64,000 bases of DNA from Dichomitus squalens LYAD-421 SS1. Its lineage: Eukaryota; Basidiomycota; Agaricomycetes; Polyporales; Polyporaceae. Position 1 is the first letter of the stretch. Every line of letters starts with the position of its first letter. Positions 10,867-22,177 of this stretch are shown here, piece by piece. The position numbers and the translations under genes are program-made. The DNA lies in NCBI RefSeq assembly GCF_000275845.1, contig NW_006766903.1:6039-70038 (forward strand), in the 5' to 3' direction. The notes beneath the pieces were generated by a model that did no database searches, was not told the origin of the DNA, and saw only the letters and a program-made list of their open reading frames with translations.

Positions 10867-13115
10867 TCATACTATCTCTATCTCTATCTCCGGAGTACTT
10901 TCCAGCCAGTCATTGACGTTGTCCGAGCCCTCGAACATGCCAATCCGCCGATACCTTGCCTCTCGTACCGGCTGAGAAGACGCGGCGTCTACACGTGCCA
11001 CGACGAGGCCCTGCACAACACGCTCCCTAGTAGCGATACCCGGCGTTGATTCCCAGCGAGAGTACACAGGGACAACAGAGACGTGCTTAACCCCGCTCCT
11101 GATGCCGTCATCGTCGCTGTCAAGGCGGCAGAGCCCGATCTCGTGCATCCGCTCATCTACAAGGGACATTCGCTGCACAGTGGACGTCGAACCTTCAGAT
11201 CTGGACATGCTCGACTCGTCAGCATGGCCGCCGTCCTTCCGACGATACACCGCCCAGTGCGGCAACACCACACAATCTACGACGACGCGCGCTCGAAGGA
11301 CGAGCGTGCCCCCAGTGACTTCACCAAACGGGAGCCCAGGGTTCTTCAACACTGTCTTGCACTTCACGACCTCCGCGATGACCTTCTCATGATCACTCAT
11401 CAAGTACGCGTTCCCGGGGTTGACGGGACCATCGACCGCGGCCCACGACCACGACGGCGCGCGGTACTCCCGTGGCCTCGAGGCGAAGTGTGCCGCGCGC
11501 TCTTTTGACCACAGCAGGTCCGGGAGGAGCGTGCGCGCCCAGAGCCCGGCGACGTACGGGGACTGGACGGCGTGCGAGAACTCCTCGGCGAGCGAGGAGA
11601 GCGCGACGAGCTTGTCGCTCGGGACCGACACCGCGCGCTTGGTGTAGTTCTCGACGGTGGCTTTCCACGCCCCGCGCAGAGCCTCAACGTGCTCCCGCGC
11701 AGGGGCAGGCTCGGTCGGCGAGGGAGAAGGAGGCAGTTTGGGGAGGCGGCGGAAGGGGGTGGGGTCGCGCGCGGAGGAGACCCACCACGGGTTATCCGCG
11801 TGCGCGATGTTGCGCGTGCCGCCGTGGAAGCAGCCGTACTGGAGCGTGTGCGAGGCGAAGATGAGCTTGCGCGGGGAGAGGAAGTATTCCTGCATGCACC
11901 ATCCGCGCTTGTGCAGCGGCTCGCGCGCGGGGTCGTACTTGGGTGTCGTGATGAGCCACGAGGAGAGGAAGACTGCTCCATACGATGGCGCTTCGCTGGG
12001 GGAGGCCAGATCAGCATCACGACTTGGAACGACGAAAGGCAGCTGAAGGGCAGCTGTGCCGAGCGTGTCCGTGCGAGGCTCGAGGAAGCCCGCGCTGACG
12101 CGGCTCGCGCTCGCGGCAATGATAGTCAGGTATGCGTCAGCGTAGACGTGGCGCATGTGAGCGAGCTCGTGGTTCTTGTCGTCCTCTGAGTCCTGGATGA
12201 TGCACAGCGAGTCAATCCAGAGGTATTGGAGACCTAGCCTGTGCGTGACTTGGATGGCGTCTACTATCGTCTGAGGAAGGATTGTGACATCGATGGAGCG
12301 CAAGTAGGCATCTATGTTCTCCGTGGTCGTCTTGTGCTCTTGCGCCTCGCCCCACACATAACTGAGGGCGACGTAGCGTGCCCGCACGCCATCGGCGGTC
12401 AAGAGACGCGGCCGCGAGGGATCACTGCAGTCGATCACGCGTGTAGGTAGAACAGAGTAGGGCTCCGGTGGACAGCCACTGTGATTCAGGTTGCAGTCGT
12501 GCAACAGCTCCATTGCGAGTGAGAGAGCACGTTCCGAGCCCACTTCGCAGAAAAGGTTCCGTCCAGGCACATAAGCAGCTGCAGGGTCGTCTGACATATG
12601 CAAGCACAGTGAGAAGGTCTTGCTTCTGGTGAAAGCATAGCAGAGGAGCGCACCTTCCGTCGTGTACACATATCCAAACCAGCTCAGATGGCCGTTAATA
12701 GTGATGTCAACGCAGCCCTCCGCGTAGCCAACCCTGATCTCCACAATGTTCTCTGACGGCGGCACAGGCTGTGTCGACGGCGAACGTATTGAGGAGGCCC
12801 CCCACTTGCTCAGGAGCTCACACCAGCGACAGCCCTGCTCAGCACCACGCTTGATCTCTTCCTCAGACACCTTGTAGACGTACCCTTCCGCAGATGGACC
12901 CGGATCTGACTCATGCTGCTCAACGGGGGGCTGGAGGAGCCCGAGCTGATGCGCGACGACGCCCTTCCAGCATCCTTCGCATGTGTACGAAGGCCTGCCG
13001 CTGTAGTGCCTTAGGTACGTCCGCCACTTTGACGAGTTAATGACTTGAACAGTTACCTGGAATCGTCGGAGTCGGTTGATGCGAGCGGACGGCCGGATTG
13101 AGAGCTGGTGTTCAT
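10867..13115 (-). CDS. HET (heterokaryon incompatibility) domain protein
   Basis: Spliced product 730 aa: a short first exon (13115-13057), an intron 13056-13001, then one long exon. The HET core, about residues 225-370, has YVALSYVWGE, LPQTIVDAI, YLWIDSLCIIQD and YADAYLTIIAASA, followed by the downstream KRGWCMQEYFLSPR block. The N-terminus carries two Cys pairs (TCEGCW, GCRWCE) common in Agaricomycete HET proteins and possibly metal-binding. In ascomycetes HET domains trigger cell death upon non-self fusion; the role in basidiomycetes is largely unproven. The start is chosen because exon 1 plus the intron restore a frame that is open upstream of the long exon. Its stop lies 45 bp from the stop of the diflavin reductase. 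Confidence 0.88.
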
Positions 13116-13644
13116 GATGGCGAGGACGAATGTGTGGCAGGAAGGTATCGATGGTGCAGCTTGAATCAACCTCGCAACTCTAAGTGACAGTGTGCCTCCG
13201 CTTCACTAGTGTCAACCGTGTACAGGCCGCACGTCCATCTGAGAGAAGGAAAACGGCCCGAGCCGCCGGCGCACGACCATGAGACCCGCTGCATCTGAGC
13301 TTGCACTGACACGTACCTGGAGCTAAATACTTGCTCTCGGCCCGCATTTTGTGAAGATGGGGAATAATATGGCCTGATATCTAAGACGTTGATGTTGAAG
13401 ACAGTTCAGTGGGGTACTACAGGATGGCAGCACACACATAGGTGTACTTAGTGGAGGAGCGAAAGGCTGGAGGCGCTGCGCTAGGTACTCTGGTCGGTTG
13501 CTAGAGCCGATGTGATCGGAATACTCCTTTGGGATCAGCCTCCTGCACGATGAGATCTTAGAAACAGTGTGTTGAGCTCGCCGCTTTGCGCGAATTCCAC
13601 ACTAGTGAGCGACTCGTCATCGTTCTTGTGTTCTCCCCTGCGAG
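13116..13644. other. Divergent intergenic region between HET and SNase-like genes
   Basis: Non-coding. It presumably holds both promoters. No clear TATA box or repeats were seen. Confidence 0.5.
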
Positions 13645-14924
13645 ATGCCTTGGCTACCCTGGGGCTCATCTTCGTCCTCGCAGCCTCCACCTCCCAAGCC
13701 TCAAACAACACAGGAGCGGGTTGACCAGTATACCAAGCGGCTGCAGTCCCAAATCGAAAGCCTCCAAGAACAAGACCCCCAGGCGATCCTCACCTCCTTC
13801 AACGCTCAGCTCGCGCAGCTCCCCCCGTACCTCCTCCTCGCGCTCGGGGCAGCCCTCGGGCTGGGCACGCGCCGCGCGTACGTGCGGTACCTGAAGCGGC
13901 TCCCGAACGGCGAGTGGGTCACCCCGGACATCACGCAGAGCAAGCGGTGGATCAAGGGCTATGTCACCAGGTGCTCGTGCTGCCTGCGTGCTGTTTTTTG
14001 TACCGAAATCTAACGGGCATGCTACCAGTGTGGGCGACGCGGACAACTTCCGGCTGTACCACACCCCAGGGATCGGCTGGCTGTCGCGGGCGATACCCAC
14101 TAGTACGTCTCTCTCCTCTCCTCTTCTGCGCGCTGCGGAGTCGCGTTTGGTGCGCGGGCCATATCTTAGCTGACCCCCTCTCCATCGCAGAACGCAAGGA
14201 TCTGACAGACCAGACCCTGCATATCCGCATTGCCGGCGTAGACGCCCCAGAGGTCTGTAGGCTGTCTCGCCATGCCCTCACTCCGTTCAGTTCATAACAA
14301 CCCTCAACGGGGTGCATAGCTAGGTTTCTTCGGCAAGCCCACACAGCCGTTCGCGCAAGACAGCCTGCGGTGGCTGAAGGAGCAGATAGAAGGCAAGACG
14401 CTGTATTGCCAGCTCCTGCAGCGCGATCAATACAAGCGCATCGTGAGTGCTCCCCCTTCATGCTAATTTACGGCTCGATTTGACCTGCTTCCCCATCGGT
14501 TGCATCCGCAGGTCGCCGCGCCGTACTTCAAACCGCGCATCCTCCCAGGCTGGCTTGTGAAGGGCAAGTCGGTAGGCCTGGAGATGGTGCGCCATGGCTG
14601 GGCGGCCGCGTACAAGGAGGGGGGCGCCGTGTACGGCACCGAGGGGGAGGAGGAGTACTTTCGCCTGGAAAAGGAAGCACAGTGCGTATCTTTGTGTATT
14701 CCTCTGAATGCTGAGCGTGATCTGGGGATGACACCGTGTGGCTTAGGGACGCGCGGAGGGGGATGTGGGAGCACGGCATACAGGAGCTCCCGTCCGAGTA
14801 CAAACGGCGATACCGGGAAGGGCTTGCGGGTGAAGTGAGTCAGGTTTTGGATGAAGAACAAGCGGCGGACGAAGGCAGCTCGGTTGGTCGGAGAGGCTGG
14901 CTGTCGAGGATATTCGGTCGATGA
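13645..14924 (+). CDS. Membrane-anchored staphylococcal-nuclease-like endonuclease (LCL3-like)
   Basis: Spliced product 310 aa, six exons (introns 13971-14028, 14103-14190, 14253-14319, 14443-14511, 14682-14746). After a Gln/Pro-rich N-terminus there is one hydrophobic segment near residues 55-70 ([16 protein letters not shown]) and then an SNase fold. [12 protein letters not shown] carries the expected catalytic Arg, Asp and Glu, [12 protein letters not shown] follows, and [12 protein letters not shown] supplies the second Arg region. The late ARRGMWEHG block is typical of LCL3-type proteins. In yeast LCL3 is a mitochondrial membrane protein and a putative Ca-dependent nuclease. The C-terminal 40 residues are variable. 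Confidence 0.88.
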
Positions 14925-15353
14925 GATGCTTGGGCTTGAGCAGTTGATGCGTGGAAGGGATACATAACACTTGCATCTATATGATACCATCTCCTTGATA
15001 TGTAGCGCAACTGCATATTTACATGTTTGCATCAGAACTTGTCAATCGTAACTAGTAAGTAGGTGCAGTCTCGGGGCACAGCCACAGACGCGTCGCGTAT
15101 TAGAGCTCCGCTCAAACATCCAAGCATTTGCGTGTCGCGGCGCGTCGTCGGCGCTCGACATCATCTTCGTCACGCCTCGAGACGGTACGTTCGACGCAAT
15201 GCTTTCTCTCAAACTATGTGTTTCATGCTCATTTGTAACAACTAGAGCACACCACTGTAACGCACTATAAACTTTCTTACAAGGCGCAGTAATCCGTCGT
15301 AACAGCGATAACGCCTCCTGCACTCTAGACCTATCATTATTGGACGGCCGCTC
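14925..15353. other. Intergenic region, nothing recognised
   Basis: Probable 3' UTR of the nuclease gene and promoter of the pseudouridine synthase gene. No conserved element was seen. Confidence 0.5.
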
Positions 15354-16844
15354 ATGCAACCGACACTTGTCAGAAGAACGGTGTCGATCCCCCAAAGGAT
15401 ACCGAAGCCCCGCCGGCAAGTATCATCGAGACCCAAATCTGCGCCCAATGCGTCAGATACCACAACTACCCCCAAAGGACCTATCTACCGGCTGCCGGCA
15501 GAGAAGCTTCTACTTTACGCCGACCGCGGCCTCATCGTTGTCAACAAACCGAACGGACTCATCTCCCAGCTATCCGACCCCAGAAATAGGCGGACGGTAT
15601 GCTTCCTCCCACCCTCGAGAGCTTCCGTCTGATGCGCCTGCGCGATCCATAGGAGCCAAACATCGACGCAGACATCTTCGCGACGTTCATGGAGGGTATG
15701 TGCGTGGCTCTCCAACTCGCCCGTACCAGCAGAAACGGACACTCACACGCCACACGCCAACAGACCTGGCCAACAAGCTCGGGGCGAAGGAGCCACTGCG
15801 ACCGCTGCACCGACTTGACAAGGTCTGTCCGCCCTTCCACTGCCCATTCCCTGCTCACAGCCTCGTCCGTTCACAGCCAACAACCGGCGCGCTCGCCATC
15901 GCCCGCCACGCACACAGTGCACGCGACTTCGCGAACCAGCTGTCCGCTAGGGAGGTCGAGAAGACGTACCTTGCGCTCGTTGTCGGCGACGCGTCCGCGT
16001 TCCCCGAGCCGCATGGCACGATCGAGACCGAGCTCGAGTGCAGGAACGGTCGGATGCGCATCTCCGGCGCTGAGCGCGTGTACGAGCGCCCAGAGACCGA
16101 GCCGCGGGCCCCCCGCGAGCGCGGCGAGAACTGGATCAAGCCCGCGGTGAGCGGGTATGAGGTGCTCGCAAGCTCGGTGGGTCCCCTCTCCCGTACCGGG
16201 CCCTTGCTGCGGCTCGAGCTGTTTGCTGACCGTACCGCCTCGGGGTGGGGTTGCAGCCGAAGGTCCCGCTGAGCCTGCTGCGTCTCCGCTTGCACACGGG
16301 GGTCAAGCACCAGCTCCGTGTTCACCTCGCACAGGCCCTCCGCAGTGCGTCCCGCGTCGTCCCGCTTCCTTCTATCATGCGCTGACTGACGCTCGCCCCA
16401 AATCCTCTCGCGCCAGCCCCCGTCCTCGGCGACGCGCTGTACCTGGACCCAAGCCTGCCGCGACTGCGCGCGATCGCACAGACGATCGACGTCCCGCGCA
16501 GCCTCTTCCTGCACTCGTCCCGGATATCGCTCAACGTGCGTCCTCTCTAGTCCACGCCGCAAAGAGCGGCTGCGATCCGTACTATCCAATTGAGTCCTAA
16601 CTGACCCCCGCAGCGATACCGCCCCCGGCGCGTCCGGCTGGCGGTAGGCGCGCCGTTGCCAATGACGTTCGTCGACGTGTGTGAGAAGGCAGACATCCCG
16701 CTCGATGTGGACGACGTCGTGGGCGGGGTGTGGGTCGACGGCGCGAAGGCGCTGGGGCCGCACGCGGCCCCGGACGAGCGCGCGACGGACATGATCGAGT
16801 ACTTGAGGGGGCAGTGGTACTGGAGGGGGAAGCCGGAGTGGTAG
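15354..16844 (+). CDS. RluA-family RNA pseudouridine synthase
   Basis: Spliced product 360 aa from seven exons (introns 15597-15652, 15696-15763, 15823-15876, 16177-16256, 16345-16416, 16536-16613). The catalytic block HRLDKPTTGAL (Asp near residue 114) is assembled across the third intron. Upstream is the strand DRGLIVVNKPNGL. Downstream are ANQLSAREVEKTYLALVVG, GVKHQLRVHLA and PVLGDALY, all RluA signatures. A basic, Ser/Thr-rich N-terminus could be a mitochondrial presequence, which would fit a PUS5/RPUSD-type enzyme acting on mitochondrial rRNA or mRNA, but localisation is inferred. No S4 domain is present. Confidence 0.92.
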
Positions 16845-17898
16845 GACTAGGCGGCTGCTTGTGCATTTGCATCTGCATCTGCTGCGGGGAGGGGCAAGGG
16901 GGGGGCGGATGTGCGCTGTGCATGTGAGTGTTGGGTGTACTCTTGCTCTTGTCGTCGTGCGTGGTCGGACCCGAGGGCTGGCCTGCTATCAGGCCGGGGG
17001 AGGGTTGGTGAAGGCGCTCTGCTTGGGGATGGGGTGATCCTGTGTTCGCAAGCGACGAGAGGGGGGGAGAGAAAGATTAGACGTGCTGGAAGTGTCCAAG
17101 GCTGGAACACCAGGAATCGGCGAGGCGAGGCTATCTGAATCGATGCGCCGAGCAAGCGCAGATGCTGCTGGGCTGTGCTGGGATGTCGCGACTGGACCGG
17201 ACAGAACTTAGGACCCAGCTCAATGTTACGTTCAACCGGCCTCCTCGCCGTGTCAGCCGTCTCCGAAGCTGTAGCAGTCGACTCTGTCAACAGAGCCTGA
17301 GCAACGTCATGTTTGCAGTATACCGCGCCAAGTGTAACTTCGATTTCTATCGCAGGTCGTAGAGGGGCCGACTCGTCATGCCAGCTATGGCATCTATGTA
17401 TGTCTCTCGAAGTCTACCACGCTCGACTGTGACTCCCACAGTCATGCCATGGGAGTTGCTTCTGGTCGAAACATGGCTGACGAAAGCCTGATACGCATAA
17501 GCTCGTATTGCAGCTCTCTAAGACTCGGTTCTACCTATTCGAACTCCCAACATCGTATCCGACCGCGCGGGAGAGGTATTTGCCTGGATCAATGGTCGTT
17601 TGCTCTAGTTTGTGGGGCCATCCGCCGAGCATACAATTCCGGATCGCATCGATATTGGGCCGGTCGTCATCGTGACGGGCCTGGTAGACTCTGCACCCAT
17701 CGTTTCTCGGATGCTGTTCAAATTCGGCCCACACAGATGCAGCGTTTTCAAAACTTCGGATAAGACGTACCAAACGGTGCCTAAGCGCGTTCGGGCGTTG
17801 GTACAGACAAGCCCCTATGACTCAGGACCGTAGGTCTGTATATATATATACAGCGTCTACCATACAACACATTCGAAAACGCGACTTGCGGCCTCGCC
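16845..17898. other. Intergenic region
   Basis: The start is a G-rich probable 3' UTR. No gene was recognised. A perfect palindromic TATA element near the right end is listed separately. Confidence 0.5.
17836..17853. promoter_or_regulatory. 18-bp palindromic TATA element
   Basis: CTGTATATATATATACAG is a perfect palindrome, about 45 bp upstream of the HNH pseudogene start codon. It is plausibly that gene's former TATA box. Confidence 0.45.
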
Positions 17899-19460
17899 AT
17901 GCCTCGAAACCATCTTCTCACACGCGCCTTCACCGACGCGACTGAGCGGCTCATCGCAAATGCTGCTTTCCCTGATGACGTTCTACATTCCCGGGCCAAA
18001 AGACACATCGACGTCTTGCGCCTCCCGTCTTTTGTCGACATTAACGCTCCGGCATGGGTGCGCCGCATCCAGCGCTTCTCATCTGCACATATGGAGTTGG
18101 GCTCGGGCTTTGAGTACACTTCGAGCCGGCTTTTCGATGCCATGTATCAAATAGCAGAAGAGCTGCAGTCGCCAGCGGGCAAGCGTTACGTCTCGGCTGC
18201 CATCTGCGTATGCGGAAGTCGCATCGAGGCAACGGAGGTATTGTCCGAAGACAAACCGAGGCGGCTAGCAGAGGCCCTCACGCACCTTGCTACGAGCTGA
18301 GTGGCATTCATGTTGTGGCCATGTAAGTTCGTTTTAATGGGCGGCGCGGGTGTCTCATCGAAGGCCTAGTCTTCGCCAACGGGTACAAGTTGATGGACGG
18401 CCTCCGTACGGCATCATGGGAAAAGGATATTCGGGAGTTGGCTTGTCCGCGTTACCCGTGTCCAGGACGTGAAGGCACTGATGATGAGACCACAGTATTG
18501 TCGCGTTGCTGGCACAGTATGCAAGATGAGGTGAGCATTCTGGTGTCAATTTACTTCGTTGCTCAGCCCTCATTCTAGTCAAGATCTTCAAGCGAGATGA
18601 CTACACTTGCGCTATGACAGGGACTGTTCATTCCCAAGCGCCTTTTGAGCTGCGTGCCGGGAAGCCCAAGTGTGGGGTCGACTTCCTAACGTTTATTTTC
18701 CCTCCTCCTCCTATGCAAACACAGATCATGGACAAGGATGACGAGGTGCGCTCCCCCTCATCACTTCCATTATCACGAGATGTCCCTCCACACCATTTTG
18801 AGCAGGCCGTTAGCTACGAAGTGTTAGAACAATTCTGCGGCATCAGAGCAGGCACTATGAGGCGCATGGCCGCAAAGAACGAACCTCAGAATGCATTCCT
18901 GTCACTTGGAGGATGTCGCCGCCCTAGGTTCCTCACTTTTGGTTGGTGCATGTGTCCCACGGAGGTGAGTGCTGAATGCCCATCACATCGTTCACTCATA
19001 TGGGTCTGACGGCGCTGGTGAATAGATTCCACATTGCTACACTATCAAGACATACAAGCGTGGTGGGAAAGCCATCGCGGATACCATTACCTTCCGGGAC
19101 AACAGTGCCAAATACCCTCGCACACCACCAGCGGCAGACACACCCATCTCACAACCCACTTCTGGCAGTGCAGGCACAGACGATGCGTGCGCACGCCCTC
19201 TGCCGCAGCGTGCGATTGTTCAGGCGGGAGTCGACCTTCCAAGCCCAACGCTGCTGCGGGCGCACGCCGCGATCACGGGCGTCCTCGAGCTCAGCGGCGC
19301 CGGCGATGTGTTTTTTGATCTCTTTCGCTTGTGCTTTTGGTCTGATTCTCCGTACCCTCCTACAAGTGGGACACCATTTTGGAAATCCGTAGTTGCCTAT
19401 GAAGGGCAAGATATCTGCTGGGAGGTAGATGCGCACAACCCGCTTGATCCAGAAGGGTAA
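17899..19460 (+). pseudogene. Fungal HNH endonuclease-domain protein, broken by a nonsense codon
   Basis: Exon 1 encodes a helical N-terminus (...AGKRYVSAAICVCG...) and hits TGA at 18298-18300. The same frame continues as VAFMLWP to a strong donor at 18323, and after a 41-bp intron as LVFANGYKLMDGL. The HNH core begins IFKRDDYTCAMTG after a second intron. A later exon reads IPHCYTIKTYKRG and ends with PSPTLLRAHAAI and SGAGDV. This order matches the large Agaricomycete family of HNH-domain proteins of unknown role. The single TGA makes a full product unlikely; the region just before IPHCYT is also poorly conserved. A sequencing error or an unusual splice could rescue it. Confidence 0.6.
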
Positions 19461-21088
19461 AGTCGGTCCTCTGCGACCGGATATCGACGCTAACTTGTAT
19501 GCATCCCTACTTGCTTTGTCAAGCTATGCTCGATTGCCCTGTCTGTGGCAACGCCAGATATAGACCAGAATCACAATCACGCGTGCGCAAATGTCACGAG
19601 GTCAAAATGGTCCTCTCTTTCTGGAGCTCGAGACCCGGAACTTGGCTTAAGCTTCCTCGGCACGAATATCAAAGTGCAGCTCCGTCGTGCGCACCAAGCC
19701 CTCGCTAGTCTTGATGTCTTGTGCTTCCTCTGATTTTAGATATCAGCATCTTCACCTTCCCTTCATACAAACTGTTTACTTCTGAATTCTACTATCGCAC
19801 AGAAGGCGTTGGTGTCTACTGAAACTCAGTCACTATCATGCGAGATATTTTGTGGCCGGTGCTGATACCCAAACGCCCGAAGCCAAGTTAAGACTGGGTT
19901 TGTATTCGTGGGAACAGAATCGTTTGCAATCTCCTGACAACGCACTGCAGGGATTCGGGTCCAAAGACTTCTGTCCAGGCGACGTATCCACAAGGAGTTT
20001 ATCTTGTGCGTCCCCTCTTCATCGACTTTTCGCCGATCGACTCGAGCACGCCCAACTCCCCGCCATGACGTAGCAAGCCGTCACGGTAATTCATGACCCG
20101 GGCTCTAGCCTTTGCCTGTAAATCTTGTGTTCTCCAGCACAATCCATTTGCTGGACATCGCGACACCGGTTTCGTGACCTACCGTCATAACGCGGACCGA
20201 CTTCACAGAAGAAGGTTTGGGAACTGCCATGCATTGCGATTACCGAAGGCGTCGCGGACCGAAGTTGTGGTGGTATGTTGATACAGCTGTGTTGCAAGCC
20301 TTTGCCACGAGACGAAATTGCTGCAGCTCCAGAATACACGACGTACTTTCGAAGAGTACTGCTATCTGCTTACCTCGACAGGTCATTCGCCTCTTCATCA
20401 CACCCCAGGATCGTCCTCTTTCAGACGTCCGCTACGATGTGTACCCTATATGCGCTCAAAACCCGGTCGCATCTTGAGCGACATGGCAAGGGATAGATGT
20501 CGAGTCTACACGTACTTCGCACACACACGCCCAAGCTCGGTCCAAGGGTGAGCCTCGCCATCAACAACACCCCAACATTGTCGAGGGCACTGATATCATC
20601 AATGCGATGCCGCTACTCTACCCCAATCCGCCGCTCTGAGCGGCGGACTGAGGATGCCTGACGACAGCATAGCGAATCATGACTTCCTAAAGGCGACACT
20701 AACGACATCGCCCTCGTTTCGCACTAGTGCTTCTCATTCTTGTGAGTGTTGCAGGAACAATCTCCAACCGACGTCCTCGCAAATTTTGAGAAGCTGTGAC
20801 TCGTAGCACTGGAGCCAACTATCTGCGTCGTCTCGCAGGCTGCGCTTCCGTTCAGGCTGCGCCCCCTCGGTCCTAGCTTGATCAAATCGCCGGACTACAA
20901 AGGCCAGCCGTTCTAGGTGGGGAACGTCGAGCAAACCTTCTCTTTCAATTAGCCTCCCCTTCTACTGCTCTCCTTCACTGTCTTCTGTTCACGACCACTT
21001 TCGGTTTTGGACTTACCATAACCAGCGTCCAACTTCAAGTTTCCATAAGTTGCACCTCACTTTGTTCACGATCATCTCCATCAACAGC
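19461..21088. other. No confident gene; possible decayed coding fragments
   Basis: Short protein-like stretches occur (around 19500-19730, and a TEEGLGTAMHCDY-like stretch around 20200-20290) but each is interrupted and none could be assigned to a family. The last 150 bp are the promoter of the DUF7702 gene. Confidence 0.4.
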
Positions 21089-22177
21089 ATGCAGCTGGAC
21101 AAGCACGGCGCGGTATCGATCGTGCAGATCGTTCTCTACATTCCCATCCTTGTGATCTCCGGCATCCTCGTCCTTCGTCATGGCTTCAGCCGTCGAGCGG
21201 GTTGGATCTCCTTGCTGATCCTCGCCCTGGGTGAGTACGCTCCCTGAGTCCCACGGTGGAAAGAGCTGATGGTGTGTACCCATCTAGTCCGAATTGTCGG
21301 CGGCGTCCTGCAGCTTATCGCGGCTCAGAACCCGTCGGATGTCACCCTTGCCGCCATTGCGACAGGCCTCGAGTCTGCCGGAGTGTCACCGTTGATCGTC
21401 GCTGCGATTGGTCTGCTCAGCACTGTGTGCGTAGCCAACTACTGACATCCCTTTTCCTCGATCGGATTGTTGTTACTGACACACGAGAACAGCGGACAAT
21501 ACACGCTCGACGACACATTCATCATGAGCCGTGGCCTCAAGCTTTTGGGACTTCTAGGTAGCGTAGCTGTCGCGCTCACTGCGTACAGCGGATCGATGTA
21601 CGGTTCGGCCAAGGACCAGTCAAAGCTCACAACGGGCATCACCCTGCGCCATCTCGGGACCGCCGTGACTGGTATCCTGTTCCTGCTCCTCGCGGGAGCG
21701 ACATTCTGGTGCCTCTCGCATCGCGGCCGCATCCTCAAGTATCGCCGTAAGGTACGCCCCCTTCTCCTGGTGCCAGACTTTCCTAAAGAGAGCACACCTT
21801 CACCCGCGTTGCAGCTTCTCCTCGCCGTCGTGGCGTCGCTGCCCTTCCTCTTCGTTCGCGTCTTGTACGCGAACCTAGGCTCGTTCGCGCAGCCGACGTT
21901 CGGCTTCGACAACGAGGGCAACAGAATGCCCATTGACCACAGCGACGACCCGCTGCAGAAGTTCGTGTCCGCGACGGGCGACTTCACGCTCTACATCATC
22001 ATGGCGCTCGTGACGGAGTACGCCACGGTGCTGCTGTACACAGTCGTCGGCGTGTGCACGCCGCTGCAGAAGGACGAGGTTAGCATCCCCAATTTGCCCA
22101 GCCACTACAACCAGCCGGAGATAGGCTCCACGGAGAAGCTTCCGGAGGAGCGGTGGGACTTGCCGCCCAGGTATTAG
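21089..22177 (+). CDS. DUF7702 seven-helix membrane protein, copy 1
   Basis: Spliced product 300 aa from four exons (introns 21231-21287, 21427-21492, 21752-21814). About seven hydrophobic segments alternate with short loops. Conserved landmarks shared with the copy at 41.9 kb are RHG near the end of helix 1, RIVGG, AQNPSDVTL, ESAGVSPL, LRHLGT, LKYRRK and FGFDNEGN. The cytosolic tail is polar. This family is common and multi-copy in basidiomycetes and has no assigned biochemical role. The third intron, inside RRK/LLL, is absent from the second copy. An alternative last exon is discussed in the findings. Confidence 0.85.

Noticed and set aside
11572..12189. Long plus-strand frame inside the HET gene
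   Set aside because: A GC-driven shadow of the HET coding strand with Arg/Ala-rich, domain-free sequence.
12870..12872. GTG at the head of the long HET exon as a start codon
   Set aside because: GTG starts are not expected in nuclear genes; the frame is open upstream and splices to an ATG exon at 13115.
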